A DNA stretch of 57,603 nt from an uncultured Propionibacteriaceae bacterium (GTDB lineage: Bacteria; Actinomycetota; Actinomycetes; Propionibacteriales; Propionibacteriaceae): NCBI GenBank assembly GCA_936924635.1, contig CAKZHP010000116.1, forward strand, positions 1 through 57,603, read 5' to 3'. The translations under genes and the position numbers were made by a program. The stretch's first letter is position 1. Every line of letters starts with the position of its first letter. Under the pieces are notes generated by a model that saw only the letters and a program-made list of their open reading frames with translations, did not search any database and was not told the DNA's origin. This document shows, in pieces, positions 42,736-51,058 of the stretch.

Positions 42736-43995
42736 GTGACGCGGGTGGTGGACCGGTGGTGGCCGGGCCACCCGACCACGTTCCGCGGTCTCTGGTCACG
42801 GGTGATGCCGGTGGTCATCAACCTGCTGCGGCTCACCACGGCGGGGGTGCTGGCGTTCGCGCTGACCGACCTGGTCACCAAGGGCCCCGTCGACCTCACC
42901 GGCGCGCTGACCGCCCTGCTGGTGCTGCAGGCCAGCGTCACCGGGTCAGCCAGGATCGGTGTGATCCGGGTCGCCGCGGTGCTGACCGGCATCGCGGTGG
43001 CGATCATCGTCTCGATCTGGGTCGGGCTGACGTGGTGGTCGTTGGCCATCGTGATCTTCGGCTCGCTGTTCTTCGCCAAGATGTTCCGCCTCGGTGACCA
43101 GCTCCTGGAGACGCCGATCAGCGGCATGCTCGTGCTGGCCGCCGCCTCTCAGGACATCGCTGCAGAGAACCGCCTGCTCACCACCCTGATCGGCACCCTC
43201 ATCGGCATCGCGATGCCGCTGGTCTGGACACCGGCGATCCCTGTGCCGTCGGCCGCCGGGGCCGTGCGCCGCGTCGCGGCCGGTCTCGGTGACGCCTTCC
43301 GGGGTGCTGCCGACCAGTTCGACGAGCACCCGGTGACCCAGGCAGCGGTGGAGAAGCAGCTGGTGTCCGTCCGTGCCGTGACGGGCGACATCGGGCGCGC
43401 CAGCGAGGCCATCTCCTCCGTACGCGACGTGTGGCGCTGGAACCACCGCGCCCTGGGCCGGGCCGACGTGGTGCCGCTGCTGCAGACCGGGCTGGAGACG
43501 CTCCAGGTGTGCGCCACCGCCGCCCGCGCCCTGTTCATCGCCATGAAGCGCGAGGCGCCCGAGAGCGAGGAGGCCGATGGACCGTTCGGTGACGACGTGC
43601 GGTCGGTGTTCGCCGTGGTGCTGCGCGACGTCGGCGAGTGCGTGGACTCGTTCGGCAGGCTCGTGGAGGCCGAGACCCGAGGCGTCGAGGGCCGCCCCGA
43701 GGAGCGGCTGCGCGACAACGTCGAGCTGCTCCGCGAGACGCGCGCCGTGCTCACCGAGCTGATGCTCGTCGACACCAGCCACCCGGAGCAGTGGATGTTC
43801 CGCGGCTCCATCCTGCGTGCGGTGGACGAGCTCCTCGCCAGCCTTGACGCCGAGGCCCGGGCCGACACCCGCGCCGAGTGGCGCGAGGAGCAGGCCGGAC
43901 GCCCGCTGCCGAGCACGGCCACGGTGTCAGAGCTGCCCGTCGCGTACGACAAGACGTGGCTGCTCGCCCTGCGGAACGCCCGCCGCCACCGCTGA
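42736..43995 (+). CDS. FUSC / aromatic acid exporter (ArAE)-type membrane protein
   Basis: About 419 residues. The first ~190 hold five or six helices (VVINLLRLTTAGVLAFAL, LTALLVLQASVTGSARIG, IAVAIIVSIWVGLTWWSLAIVIFGSLFF) in the FUSC pattern, with the conserved ARIGVIRVAAVLTG segment after helix 3. The rest is a long cytoplasmic helical domain. Such proteins export aromatic acids or related anions. The start is uncertain: GTG 42736 lies 13 nt after GGAGG, GTG 42724 is too close and GTG 42745 is also in frame. Its stop TGA lies in copy C of the intergenic repeat. Confidence 0.78.
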   Translation: MTRVVDRWWPGHPTTFRGLWSRVMPVVINLLRLTTAGVLAFALTDLVTKGPVDLTGALTALLVLQASVTGSARIGVIRVAAVLTGIAVAIIVSIWVGLTWWSLAIVIFGSLFFAKMFRLGDQLLETPISGMLVLAAASQDIAAENRLLTTLIGTLIGIAMPLVWTPAIPVPSAAGAVRRVAAGLGDAFRGAADQFDEHPVTQAAVEKQLVSVRAVTGDIGRASEAISSVRDVWRWNHRALGRADVVPLLQTGLETLQVCATAARALFIAMKREAPESEEADGPFGDDVRSVFAVVLRDVGECVDSFGRLVEAETRGVEGRPEERLRDNVELLRETRAVLTELMLVDTSHPEQWMFRGSILRAVDELLASLDAEARADTRAEWREEQAGRPLPSTATVSELPVAYDKTWLLALRNARRHR

Positions 43996-44043
43996 TCGAG
44001 CATGGAGCCCCTGAGGGACGAAGGGGATCCGCGTCGAGATCCG
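43993..44043. repeat. Intergenic stem-loop repeat, copy C
   Basis: Starts at the exporter stop codon (TGATCGAGCATGG) and ends GCGTCGAGATCCG. The loop GAGGGACGA (44013-44021) is held by CCCCT/AGGGG plus an outer GGA/TCC pair with one mismatch. The stem differs from copies A and B yet still pairs. Confidence 0.65.
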
Positions 44044-44045
44044 AC

Positions 44046-44063
44046 CGGGCCGCTCGCGGCCCG
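44046..44063. terminator. Hairpin pair between convergent FUSC and folC
   Basis: CGGGCCG, loop CTCG, CGGCCCG: a 7-bp perfect stem. A second small hairpin CCGCC/GGCGG follows at 44065-44078. They lie between the 3' ends of both genes and could stop either transcript. Confidence 0.6.
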
Positions 44064-44109
44064 ACCGCCTGTCGGCGGAGGCCTGCCCTCACCACAGGGA
44101 CCAGCGCCC

Positions 44110-45318
44110 TCAGCGGATCAGCGGCCGCACCAGCGAGGCCAGGTACAAGGACCCCGTGACCAGCAGGTCCCGCTCCGGCCGGGCCAGCAGCATCGCGTAC
44201 GCCGCCTCGACGCTCGGTGCCACCTCGGCCGGCACCCCGAGCCGCCGGGCGGCGTTTGCGACCGCAGCAGCCGGAAACGAGCGCTTCGTCTTGTCACCGG
44301 ATCCCAGCTCATAGTCGGGCACCACCAGCCACGTGAGGTGCGGTGCCAGCACGGCGAGGGTCTCATCGAGCTTCTCGTCAGGGGCGTCGACCAGGGTGCC
44401 CAGAGCTGCTAGCGGCCCGTACCCGCCGTCCCCCAGCGCCTGCACCAGCCCTGCCATCTTCTGCGGGTTGTGCGCACCGTCGAGCACCAGCCGGTGCCCG
44501 CCGACTGGGAACTGCTCGAACCTGGCCGGCGGCGTCTCGACCCGCCCGGGCTCAACCATGGGGAACCCGTCGCGCGACGCCAGCACCCCGACGGCGGCCC
44601 TCGCGAGCGACTCGTTGCGCACCTGAAACCCCGAGCCCGGCGCGTACGGGACGACCACCGCCTGGCCGCCCATCTCGCCCGCCCGCTCGCGGACCGCGTC
44701 GATCACGGCCGGCTCCTGATCGATCACCACCACGGTGTTGCCGGGCCCCACGATCCCCGCCTTCTGGGCGGCGATCTCTGCGACGGTGCCGCCCAGGATC
44801 TCGGTGTGGTCGAGCCCGACGGCCGACACCACGCACAGCTTGTCGGGCGCCTGCACCGCGTTCGTCGCGTCGCGCAGGCCGCCGATGCCGACCTCCACGA
44901 CCGCGTACGCCACGTCTTCGCGCGCGAACACCCACAGCGCCAGGCCGACGGTGAGTTCGAAGTACGTCAGGTCGTCGCGCAGCGGCTCGGCAAGGGCGAG
45001 GAACTCCTCGACGTACGCACAGAACGCCCGCTCCGGCACCGGCACGCCGCCGACCTGCACCCGCTCGTTCACGGCCACGATGTGCGGCGAGACCGTCAAC
45101 CCGGTGCGATGCCCGGCCGCCTCCAGCAGCCCCCGGATCGCGTACGCGGTCGAGGTCTTGCCCGACGTGCCGGCGACGTGGACGACCCGGTAACGCGTCT
45201 CGGGGCGGCCGACGAGATCGAGCAGGCGTCGCATCGAGTCCAGCGCCACGTGGCCAGGGCGACGCCGCGGCGAGAAGTGGAGCAGGGCCTCCAAGGCCTC
45301 GGCCAGGTCGGTGACCAT
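44110..45318 (-). CDS. folC: Bifunctional folylpolyglutamate synthase / dihydrofolate synthase
   Basis: A 402-residue Mur-ligase-fold enzyme that adds glutamate to dihydropteroate and folates. The P-loop is HVAGTSGKTSTA near residue 50; SPHIVAVNERVQVGG is the omega-loop folate region; FELTVGLALWVFA and VEVGIGGLRDATN are conserved metal-site blocks; VLDGAHNPQ marks the C-terminal domain. AGGGGTGG precedes ATG 45318. It is divergent from purU, with overlapping -10 boxes at 45364-45370; its own would give a leader of about 40 nt. valS, often upstream of folC in actinobacteria, is not here. Confidence 0.93.
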   Translation of the reverse strand: MVTDLAEALEALLHFSPRRRPGHVALDSMRRLLDLVGRPETRYRVVHVAGTSGKTSTAYAIRGLLEAAGHRTGLTVSPHIVAVNERVQVGGVPVPERAFCAYVEEFLALAEPLRDDLTYFELTVGLALWVFAREDVAYAVVEVGIGGLRDATNAVQAPDKLCVVSAVGLDHTEILGGTVAEIAAQKAGIVGPGNTVVVIDQEPAVIDAVRERAGEMGGQAVVVPYAPGSGFQVRNESLARAAVGVLASRDGFPMVEPGRVETPPARFEQFPVGGHRLVLDGAHNPQKMAGLVQALGDGGYGPLAALGTLVDAPDEKLDETLAVLAPHLTWLVVPDYELGSGDKTKRSFPAAAVANAARRLGVPAEVAPSVEAAYAMLLARPERDLLVTGSLYLASLVRPLIR

Positions 45319-45363
45319 GCGTCCACCCCTCTCGCCCCGGCCCGGCTCCCGCTGGGCGGCCGC

Positions 45364-45370
45364 TACCCTA
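45364..45370. promoter_or_regulatory. Overlapping divergent -10 boxes of purU and folC
   Basis: The 7-bp TACCCTA contains TACCCT on the plus strand (7 nt before the purU GTG) and TAGGGT on the minus strand (about 47 bp from the folC ATG). Polymerase can occupy only one at a time, so the two genes probably compete for initiation. Confidence 0.55.
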
Positions 45371-45376
45371 CCGGGC

Positions 45377-46225
45377 GTGACTGCTCCCGCCCACTGGGTC
45401 GTGACCCTGCGCTGCGTCGACCGCCCCGGCATCGTGCATGCCGTCAGCGGAGCGATCGTCGCGGCCGGCGGCAACATCACCGAGTCGCAGCAGTTCTACT
45501 CCGACGAGACCGAGACCTTCTTCATGCGCGTCCAGGTCTCGCACGCCGAGCGGTCCGACCTGGAGCAGCACCTCGACGCGGTGCGCGCCCAGCTCGACGC
45601 CCACATCGAGGTCGACGAGGTCGGTCGCCGGATGCGTACGTTGATCCTCGCCTCCAAGGCCGGCCACTGCCTCAACGACCTGCTGTTCCGGCAGCGCGCG
45701 GGCCAGCTGCCGATCGAGGTGCCGCTGGTGCTCGCGAACCACGACGTGCTCCGGCCGCTGGCCGAGTTCTACGGGGTGCCGTTCGAGCAGCGGGTCGTCA
45801 CCAAGGACACCAAGGCAGACGTCGAAGCCCACATCCGTGAGCTCTGCGAGACCCACGACATCGAGCTGGTGGTGCTCGCGCGCTACATGCAGATCCTGTC
45901 GCCAGAACTGTGCGAGTTCCTCGCCGGGCGGGCCATCAACATCCACCACTCGTTCCTGCCCGGCTTCAAGGGCGCGAACCCCTACCGGCAGGCCCACGCA
46001 CGCGGCGTGAAACTCATCGGTGCGACGGCGCACTTCGTCACCACCGACCTCGACGAGGGGCCGATCATCGAGCAGAACGTCACCCGCGTGAGCCACTCCC
46101 GCTCGGTGCCCGAGCTGATCGCGATCGGGCAGGATGCCGAGTCGCTCACGCTGTCGTCGGCCGTCCGTCTGTACGCAGAGCGCCGCGTGCTCGTCGACGG
46201 CAGCCGCACCATCATCTTCGACTGA
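45377..46225 (+). CDS. purU: Formyltetrahydrofolate deformylase
   Basis: A 282-residue enzyme that hydrolyses 10-formyltetrahydrofolate to formate and tetrahydrofolate, balancing the one-carbon pool. An N-terminal ACT domain (VTLRCVDRPGIVHAVSGAIVAAGG, residues ~8-80) senses methionine/glycine in known PurU. The catalytic formyltransferase fold follows with NIHHSFLPGFKGANPY (Asn and His) and VTTDLDEGPIIEQ (Asp). GTG 45377 is leaderless by the -10 box 7 nt upstream. A hairpin lies just after the stop. Confidence 0.94.
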   Translation: MTAPAHWVVTLRCVDRPGIVHAVSGAIVAAGGNITESQQFYSDETETFFMRVQVSHAERSDLEQHLDAVRAQLDAHIEVDEVGRRMRTLILASKAGHCLNDLLFRQRAGQLPIEVPLVLANHDVLRPLAEFYGVPFEQRVVTKDTKADVEAHIRELCETHDIELVVLARYMQILSPELCEFLAGRAINIHHSFLPGFKGANPYRQAHARGVKLIGATAHFVTTDLDEGPIIEQNVTRVSHSRSVPELIAIGQDAESLTLSSAVRLYAERRVLVDGSRTIIFD

Positions 46226-46232
46226 TCCCCCC

Positions 46233-46257
46233 CGCCGCGGGCAGCGGCTCCGCGGCG
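46233..46257 (+). terminator. Hairpin terminator after purU
   Basis: CGCCGCGG pairs with CCGCGGCG (8 bp) around a 9-nt loop, 7 bp past the purU stop. A TAGATT box at 46307-46312 starts the next unit. Confidence 0.65.
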
Positions 46258-46348
46258 CCGACGGCGGGTTTCGGCCCGGATGCGTACATCGCTCGTCGCC
46301 CACCGTTAGATTGCGCTCGCCATCAGCAACGACGCAAGGAGGCGGCAC

Positions 46349-46756
46349 ATGGTCGACCCGCAGCACCCGCGAGATCCCGAGAACGATCTCCCCCCTGATC
46401 ACAGCCCGCTCCCCGAGCTGGACGACACCGGGCGGGCGGCGCCCACCGCCGCTGACTTCGAGAGGGTGCAGGCCTCCGAGGAGTTCGCTGCCCTGCGAGG
46501 GAAGTTCCGGCGCTTCGCCTTCCCCATGACGGCCGCCTTCCTGGCCTGGTACTTCGCCTACGTGCTGCTCTCGACGTATGCCGTGTCGTTCATGAGCACC
46601 CCCGTCATCGGCAACCTCAACATCGGTCTGCTGCTGGGCCTGCTGCAGTTCGTGAGCACGTTCCTCATCACCTGGCTGTACATCCGTCACGCGCGCAACG
46701 AGATCGACCCGATCGCCTCCTCCATCCGCGCCGATCTGGAGGGGAGCGCCCGATGA
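46349..46756 (+). CDS. DUF485 membrane protein (YjcH-like), ActP partner
   Basis: A 135-residue protein with a Pro/Asp-rich N-terminus, then two membrane helices (FPMTAAFLAWYFAYVLLSTYAV and IGLLLGLLQFVSTFLITWLYI). The FRRFAFPMTAAFLAWYFAY block and the ending YIRHARNEIDPIA are DUF485 hallmarks. GGAGG precedes the ATG, and a TAGATT -10 box at 46307-46312 gives a leader of about 30 nt. Its last codons overlap the symporter start, the usual yjcH-actP arrangement. It probably assists assembly or function of the acetate permease. Confidence 0.92.
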   Translation: MVDPQHPRDPENDLPPDHSPLPELDDTGRAAPTAADFERVQASEEFAALRGKFRRFAFPMTAAFLAWYFAYVLLSTYAVSFMSTPVIGNLNIGLLLGLLQFVSTFLITWLYIRHARNEIDPIASSIRADLEGSAR

Positions 46757-48384
46757 GCCTCGGCAACCCGTGGGTCAACATCGCGATCTTCGTCGTCTTC
46801 GTCGTCGTCACCCTCACCATCGTGATCCGGGTCTCGACCGGCGCCACCCGCAAGTCGGGCAAGGAGTTCTACACCGGCGGCGCCGCGTTCTCCGGCCGCC
46901 AGAACGGCCTCGCGATCGCTGGCGACTACCTCTCCGCCGCCTCGTTCCTGGGCATCGCCGGCGCCGTCGCCCTGTACGGCTACGACGGTCTCCTCTACTC
47001 CATCGGCTTCCTCGTCGCCTGGCTGTTCGCCCTGCTGCTCGTCGCCGAGCCGTTGCGCAACACCGGCAAGTACACGATGGCCGACGTGCTCAGCTTCCGC
47101 ATGCAGAACAAGCCCGTACGGATGGCGGCCGCCCTCTCCACCCTGGCCGTGAGCTTCTTCTACCTGCTGGCGCAGATGGCGGGCGCGGGTGGTCTGGTGT
47201 CCCTGCTGCTCGGCCTGAAGAGCTCGCTGGCGCAGGACGTGGTGATCGCGGTTGTGGGTGTCGTGATGATCGCCTACGTGCTGATCGGTGGCATGAAGGG
47301 CACCACCTGGGTGCAGATGATCAAGGCCGTGCTGCTCATCCTCGGCGCCGGTGTCCTCACCCTGTGGGTGCTCGGCAAGTTCGGGTTCAACCTGTCCTCG
47401 GTGATGGGCGCGGCCGTCGACAAGGCCAACGCCGACACCCCGGGCTCGGGCGGCAAGCTCCTCAACCCGATGGCCCAGTACGGGTCCAACAAGCTCGGGT
47501 TCGTCTCGCTGGCGATCGCCCTGGTGTTCGGCACGGCCGGTCTGCCGCACGTGCTGATGCGCTTCTACACGGTGCCCACGGCCAAGGAGGCCCGCCGCTC
47601 GGTGAGCTGGGCCATCGGCCTCATCGGCGCGTTCTACGTGTTCACGCTGGTTCTCGGGTACGGCGCCGCGGCACTCGTCGGCGCCAAGGCGATCAACGGG
47701 CTCCCGGGCAGGTCGAACGCGGCGGCTCCGGCTCTCGCGTACTTCCTGCCCGGCGGCGGCACCGCCGGCACCATCGTGCTGGCGCTGATCTCGGGCGTGG
47801 CCTTCGCCACCATCCTCGCGGTCGTGGCCGGGCTCGCCATCACCGCGTCGGCGTCGTTCGCGCACGACATCTACAACGCCGTGCTGAAGGACGGGAAGGT
47901 CGATCCGGCCCAGGAGGTGAAGGTCGCCCGGATCACCGTGCTGGTGATCGGTGCCCTCGCGATCGTGGGTGGCATCGCTGCCAAGTCGCTCAACGTGGCG
48001 TTCCTGGTCTCGTTGGCGTTCGCCGTCGCGGCGTCGGCGAACCTGCCCTCGATCCTGTTCTCGCTCTACTGGAAGCGATTCAACACCCGCGGCTCAGTGT
48101 GGTCGATCTACGGCGGCCTCATCACCGCGCTGGTGCTGATCGCGTTCTCGCCGGCCGTGATGGCGCCGCTGGGCTCCACCGCCCCGTTGGCGTCGGCGAT
48201 GCTGCCCAACGTGCACCTGGGCTGGTTCCCGCTGTCAAACCCGGCCATCGTGTCGGTGCCCGTCGGGTTCCTCCTCGGCATCATCGGCACGCTCACCTCG
48301 AACGAGACCAACCCCCAGAAGCAGGCCGAGATGGAGGTCCGCTCCCTCACCGGTGTCGGCACCGAGCAGGCCATCATCCACTGA
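46753..48384 (+). CDS. actP: Cation/acetate symporter (sodium:solute symporter family)
   Basis: A 543-residue, ~13-helix SSS-family transporter for acetate and other short monocarboxylates. GKEFYTGGAAFSGRQNGLAIAGDYLSAASFLG at the N-terminus, the IGGMKGTTWVQMIKAVLL block and the TVPTAKEARRSVSWA segment are ActP/MctC markers. It overlaps the DUF485 gene by 4 nt and is followed by a strong 13-bp terminator, so the pair is a closed two-gene operon. In Corynebacterium the homologue MctC takes up pyruvate, acetate and propionate. Confidence 0.93.
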   Translation: MSLGNPWVNIAIFVVFVVVTLTIVIRVSTGATRKSGKEFYTGGAAFSGRQNGLAIAGDYLSAASFLGIAGAVALYGYDGLLYSIGFLVAWLFALLLVAEPLRNTGKYTMADVLSFRMQNKPVRMAAALSTLAVSFFYLLAQMAGAGGLVSLLLGLKSSLAQDVVIAVVGVVMIAYVLIGGMKGTTWVQMIKAVLLILGAGVLTLWVLGKFGFNLSSVMGAAVDKANADTPGSGGKLLNPMAQYGSNKLGFVSLAIALVFGTAGLPHVLMRFYTVPTAKEARRSVSWAIGLIGAFYVFTLVLGYGAAALVGAKAINGLPGRSNAAAPALAYFLPGGGTAGTIVLALISGVAFATILAVVAGLAITASASFAHDIYNAVLKDGKVDPAQEVKVARITVLVIGALAIVGGIAAKSLNVAFLVSLAFAVAASANLPSILFSLYWKRFNTRGSVWSIYGGLITALVLIAFSPAVMAPLGSTAPLASAMLPNVHLGWFPLSNPAIVSVPVGFLLGIIGTLTSNETNPQKQAEMEVRSLTGVGTEQAIIH

Positions 48385-48407
48385 GCCGACCCGGCTCGCA
48401 GCGCAGC

Positions 48408-48437
48408 GCCCCCGGTCACCCGATGGTGACCGGGGGC
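48408..48437 (+). terminator. Strong terminator after actP
   Basis: A perfect 13-bp GC-rich stem GCCCCCGGTCACC/GGTGACCGGGGGC with loop CGAT, 23 bp past the stop. Confidence 0.9.
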
Positions 48438-48672
48438 GTCTGTCGTTTCCCGAGCTGCTCGTCCCCAGCGAACTTCCCCGGCTGCTCCCCCGAGCGACCC
48501 CGGCTGCCCCCGCGGCCTGGCCCGTCCGGGCTGCTCGTGACCCCCGTACCGCAGCCTCACATCCGTTCCTGTTCGTCGAAGCCGTCTGGACGGGTGGATC
48601 GGATGTGATGATGCGGGCCGGGGCCGTCAGCCATGGGCGCCATGCCTGTGCGAACCGTCGCTGGACGTGACA
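48438..48672. other. Intergenic stretch without a supported gene
   Basis: Between the terminators of actP and the convergent DAACS gene I see no frame with a ribosome site. It holds CCCGG-CTGCTC-like imperfect repeats (48450-48510) and a 9-bp inverted repeat TCACATCCG/CGGATGTGA at 48557-48565 and 48600-48608. Confidence 0.6.
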
Positions 48673-48707
48673 GACGCCGAGCACCCTGAGGAGGGGTGCC
48701 CGGCGTC
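48673..48707 (-). terminator. Terminator after the DAACS symporter gene
   Basis: A 14-bp stem with one mismatch (GACGCCGAGCACCC with GGGTGCCCGGCGTC) and a 7-nt loop, 22 bp past the symporter stop on the minus strand. Confidence 0.85.
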
Positions 48708-48729
48708 TGCGTACGGGAGTCGCGGCCGG

Positions 48730-50085
48730 TCAGACCGTGGCGAGCTCCCGCTCCACGGGGGCGTCCGCGGCGGGGCGCGAGGTGCCGTTGTAGACAGCCT
48801 CGTCGAGGATGTTGTTGCGCTTGGCGACGATCACCGGCACCAGTGCCTGGCCGGCCACGTTGGTGGCCGTGCGGATCATGTCGAGGATCGGGTCGATCGC
48901 CAGCAGCAGGCCGACGCCCTCCAGGGGGAGACCGAGGGTCGACAGCGTCAGCGTGAGCATGACGATCGCGCCCGTGAGGCCCGCGGTGGCGGCGGAGCCG
49001 ACGACCGAGACGAACGCGATCAGCAGGTAGTGACTGAGCTGCAGGTCGATGCCGAACAGCTGGGCGACGGTGATGGCGGCGAGGGCCGGGTAGATCGCGG
49101 CGCAGCCGTCCATCTTGGTAGTCGCGCCCAGCGGTACCGCGAACGAGGCGTACTCGCTGGGCACGCCCAGCTTGTCGATCGTGTCGCGGCGGGTGACGGG
49201 CAGGGTGCCGACGCTGGAGCGGGAGACGAACGCCAGCGTGATGGCCTCCCAGGCGCCCTTGAAGAAGCGCACCGGCGACAGCCCGTGGAGCTTCAGCAGG
49301 GCCGGGTAGAGCCCGAACAGCACCAGGGCGCAGCCCACGTAGACGTCGATGGTGAAGACACCGAGGGGCTTCAGCGCGTCCCAGCCGTACGTGGCGACGG
49401 CCTTGCCGATCAGGGCCGCGGAGCCGATCGGGGCGAGGCGGATCACCCACCAGGTGAGCTTCTGGAAGATCTCCAGCGCCGACTTCGACAACGAGATGAA
49501 CGGGTGGGCCTTCTCACCGACCGCGAGGGCGGCGGCGCCGATGACGATGCCGAGCACGACCAGTTGCAGCACGTTGAAGCTGAGGGAGGTGGTGACGGCG
49601 ACGTTCGCGCCGGCGGCGGTGGCCTTGGACGATGCCTCGATGCCGAAGATGTTGGCGGGGACGATCGACTTCAGGAAGTCGAGCCAGCTGCCCTGGGTGG
49701 CGGGCGCCTTGGCGCCGGCCGTGCTCAGCGTGGCGTTGCCACCGGGGTTGGTGAGCAGGCCCAGGCCGATGCCGATGACGACCGAGATCGCGGCCGTGAT
49801 GGCGAACCAGAGCAGGGTCTGCGCAGCCAGCCGGGCTGCATTGTTGACCTGGCGCAGCTGCGTGATCGAGACGATCAGGGCGGTGAGCACCAGCGGCACG
49901 ACAAGCACGCGCAGCAGCTGCACGAAGATGTTGCCGACCGTGGTCAGCGTGGTGACGAGCCACGGCAGCGAGTAGGTACGGGCGACCAGGCCGAGGGCGA
50001 GGCCGACGGCGAGGCCGATCAGGACCTGCGCCCAGAACGGGACGACAGGCCTCTTCCGGGTGGTCTCCGGAACGGTGGTGGACAT
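48730..50085 (-). CDS. Dicarboxylate/amino acid:cation symporter (DAACS family)
   Basis: A 451-residue transporter related to GltP, DctA and GltPh. Signatures are SRSSVGTLP (the serine-rich re-entrant loop), GATTKMDGCAAI and the substrate-binding DPILDMIRTATNVAGQ. The fold is eight helices with two re-entrant hairpins. AGGAG precedes ATG 50085, and a 15-bp near-palindrome GGTGCGC-A-GCGCACC at 50114-50128 lies 28 bp upstream as a possible operator. Glutamate, aspartate or C4-dicarboxylate is the likely substrate; the last-helix Arg in DMIRT rather than later residues does not settle which. Confidence 0.92.
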   Translation of the reverse strand: MSTTVPETTRKRPVVPFWAQVLIGLAVGLALGLVARTYSLPWLVTTLTTVGNIFVQLLRVLVVPLVLTALIVSITQLRQVNNAARLAAQTLLWFAITAAISVVIGIGLGLLTNPGGNATLSTAGAKAPATQGSWLDFLKSIVPANIFGIEASSKATAAGANVAVTTSLSFNVLQLVVLGIVIGAAALAVGEKAHPFISLSKSALEIFQKLTWWVIRLAPIGSAALIGKAVATYGWDALKPLGVFTIDVYVGCALVLFGLYPALLKLHGLSPVRFFKGAWEAITLAFVSRSSVGTLPVTRRDTIDKLGVPSEYASFAVPLGATTKMDGCAAIYPALAAITVAQLFGIDLQLSHYLLIAFVSVVGSAATAGLTGAIVMLTLTLSTLGLPLEGVGLLLAIDPILDMIRTATNVAGQALVPVIVAKRNNILDEAVYNGTSRPAADAPVERELATV

Positions 50086-50426
50086 GGGTCTCCTGAGGGT
50101 GGACGTGCGAGATGGTGCGCAGCGCACCGGACATGGGGCACGTGGTCGAGGCGGAGACCTGCACACGTGCGCGGGCTCAGGCCGAAGGCAAGGCTTGGCT
50201 TGGCGGGGTACGGCTCAGGGGTGCCCGGTGACGGGCGGGGAGCTCAGAGGCAGCGGCAGACGGATGCACGGGCCAGGTCGATGACCAGGCAGCGCCACAT
50301 CAGCACGATCGTCCCTTCGAGAGGTTAGCGGCGCTACCGTACTACGTCCGGGCCTCACGTCCAAATCACCGGCCTCCGCCTGGTGGGGTGTGGGCACGTC
50401 TGCGTGCGTACGCGCCCGTGCGGCTG
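50086..50426. other. Upstream region of the DAACS gene; no gene supported
   Basis: This 341-bp gap holds the near-palindrome at 50114-50128, two CACGTG hexamers (near 50139 and 50165) and an 11-bp near-palindrome TAGCGGCGCTA at about 50326-50336. These are candidate regulator sites. No frame here has both a start and a ribosome site I trust. Confidence 0.55.
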
Positions 50427-51014
50427 TCAGACGTCGAGGTCGGCCCAGCGCAGCAGCCGCCAGGACTCGCCGCCACCCTCCAGGACCAGCGCGTCGGTGT
50501 TGTCGAGACGGTACTCGCGGGCTGCGGCTGCATCGACGTTCTCGGCCCGGGCCAGCACCCACACGCGCATGGCGGCCCCATGGCTGACCAGGGCGGCGCA
50601 CTCGACCCCGGAGTCCACGACCTCGGCGACCGCGGCATCGAACCTCGCGAGGAACTCCGCCCCGCTCTCGCCGCCCGCCAGCCGCGTGTCAGGGGCGTCG
50701 CCCCAGGCGTCGAGCATCGCGACGTACGGTGCCCAGTCGGTCGCCATGTCGTCCTCGCCGGCGAAGATCTCGCGGAGCCCGGCATGAGTGACCAGGGGCA
50801 CTCCGAGGTGCTCGGCCAGCGGGGTCGCCGTCTGCTGGGCGCGCAGCAGGTCGGAGGCGTACACGGCCTGGATCTGCTCACCCGCAAGCTTCTCGACGAG
50901 CGCGTCGGCCTGCCCCAGACCATGCCCGGTCAGCGGCGCACCGGGGTGGCCGGTGTCGAGGAGCCGGTCGATGTTGGACTGTGTCTGCCCGTGGCGGATG
51001 AGGATGAGGCGCAC
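50427..51014 (-). CDS. Histidine phosphatase family protein (phosphoglycerate mutase-like)
   Basis: A 195-residue branch-1 histidine phosphatase. LILIRHGQTQSN contains the catalytic RHG, ASDLLRAQQTATPLAEHLG the second arginine block, REIFAGED the general acid Glu, and LVSHGAAMRVW the second catalytic histidine. Substrate is unknown; such proteins often act as broad sugar-phosphate phosphatases rather than true mutases. GTG 51014 is supported by TAGTGT at 51022-51027, 7 nt upstream (leaderless). A longer in-frame reading upstream crosses the inverted repeat at 51059-51138 and is rejected. Confidence 0.88.
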   Translation of the reverse strand: MRLILIRHGQTQSNIDRLLDTGHPGAPLTGHGLGQADALVEKLAGEQIQAVYASDLLRAQQTATPLAEHLGVPLVTHAGLREIFAGEDDMATDWAPYVAMLDAWGDAPDTRLAGGESGAEFLARFDAAVAEVVDSGVECAALVSHGAAMRVWVLARAENVDAAAAREYRLDNTDALVLEGGGESWRLLRWADLDV

Positions 51015-51058
51015 GTCTCCGACACTAGCCGCTCCCGCCGGGCGGCTCGACGGGGGTC

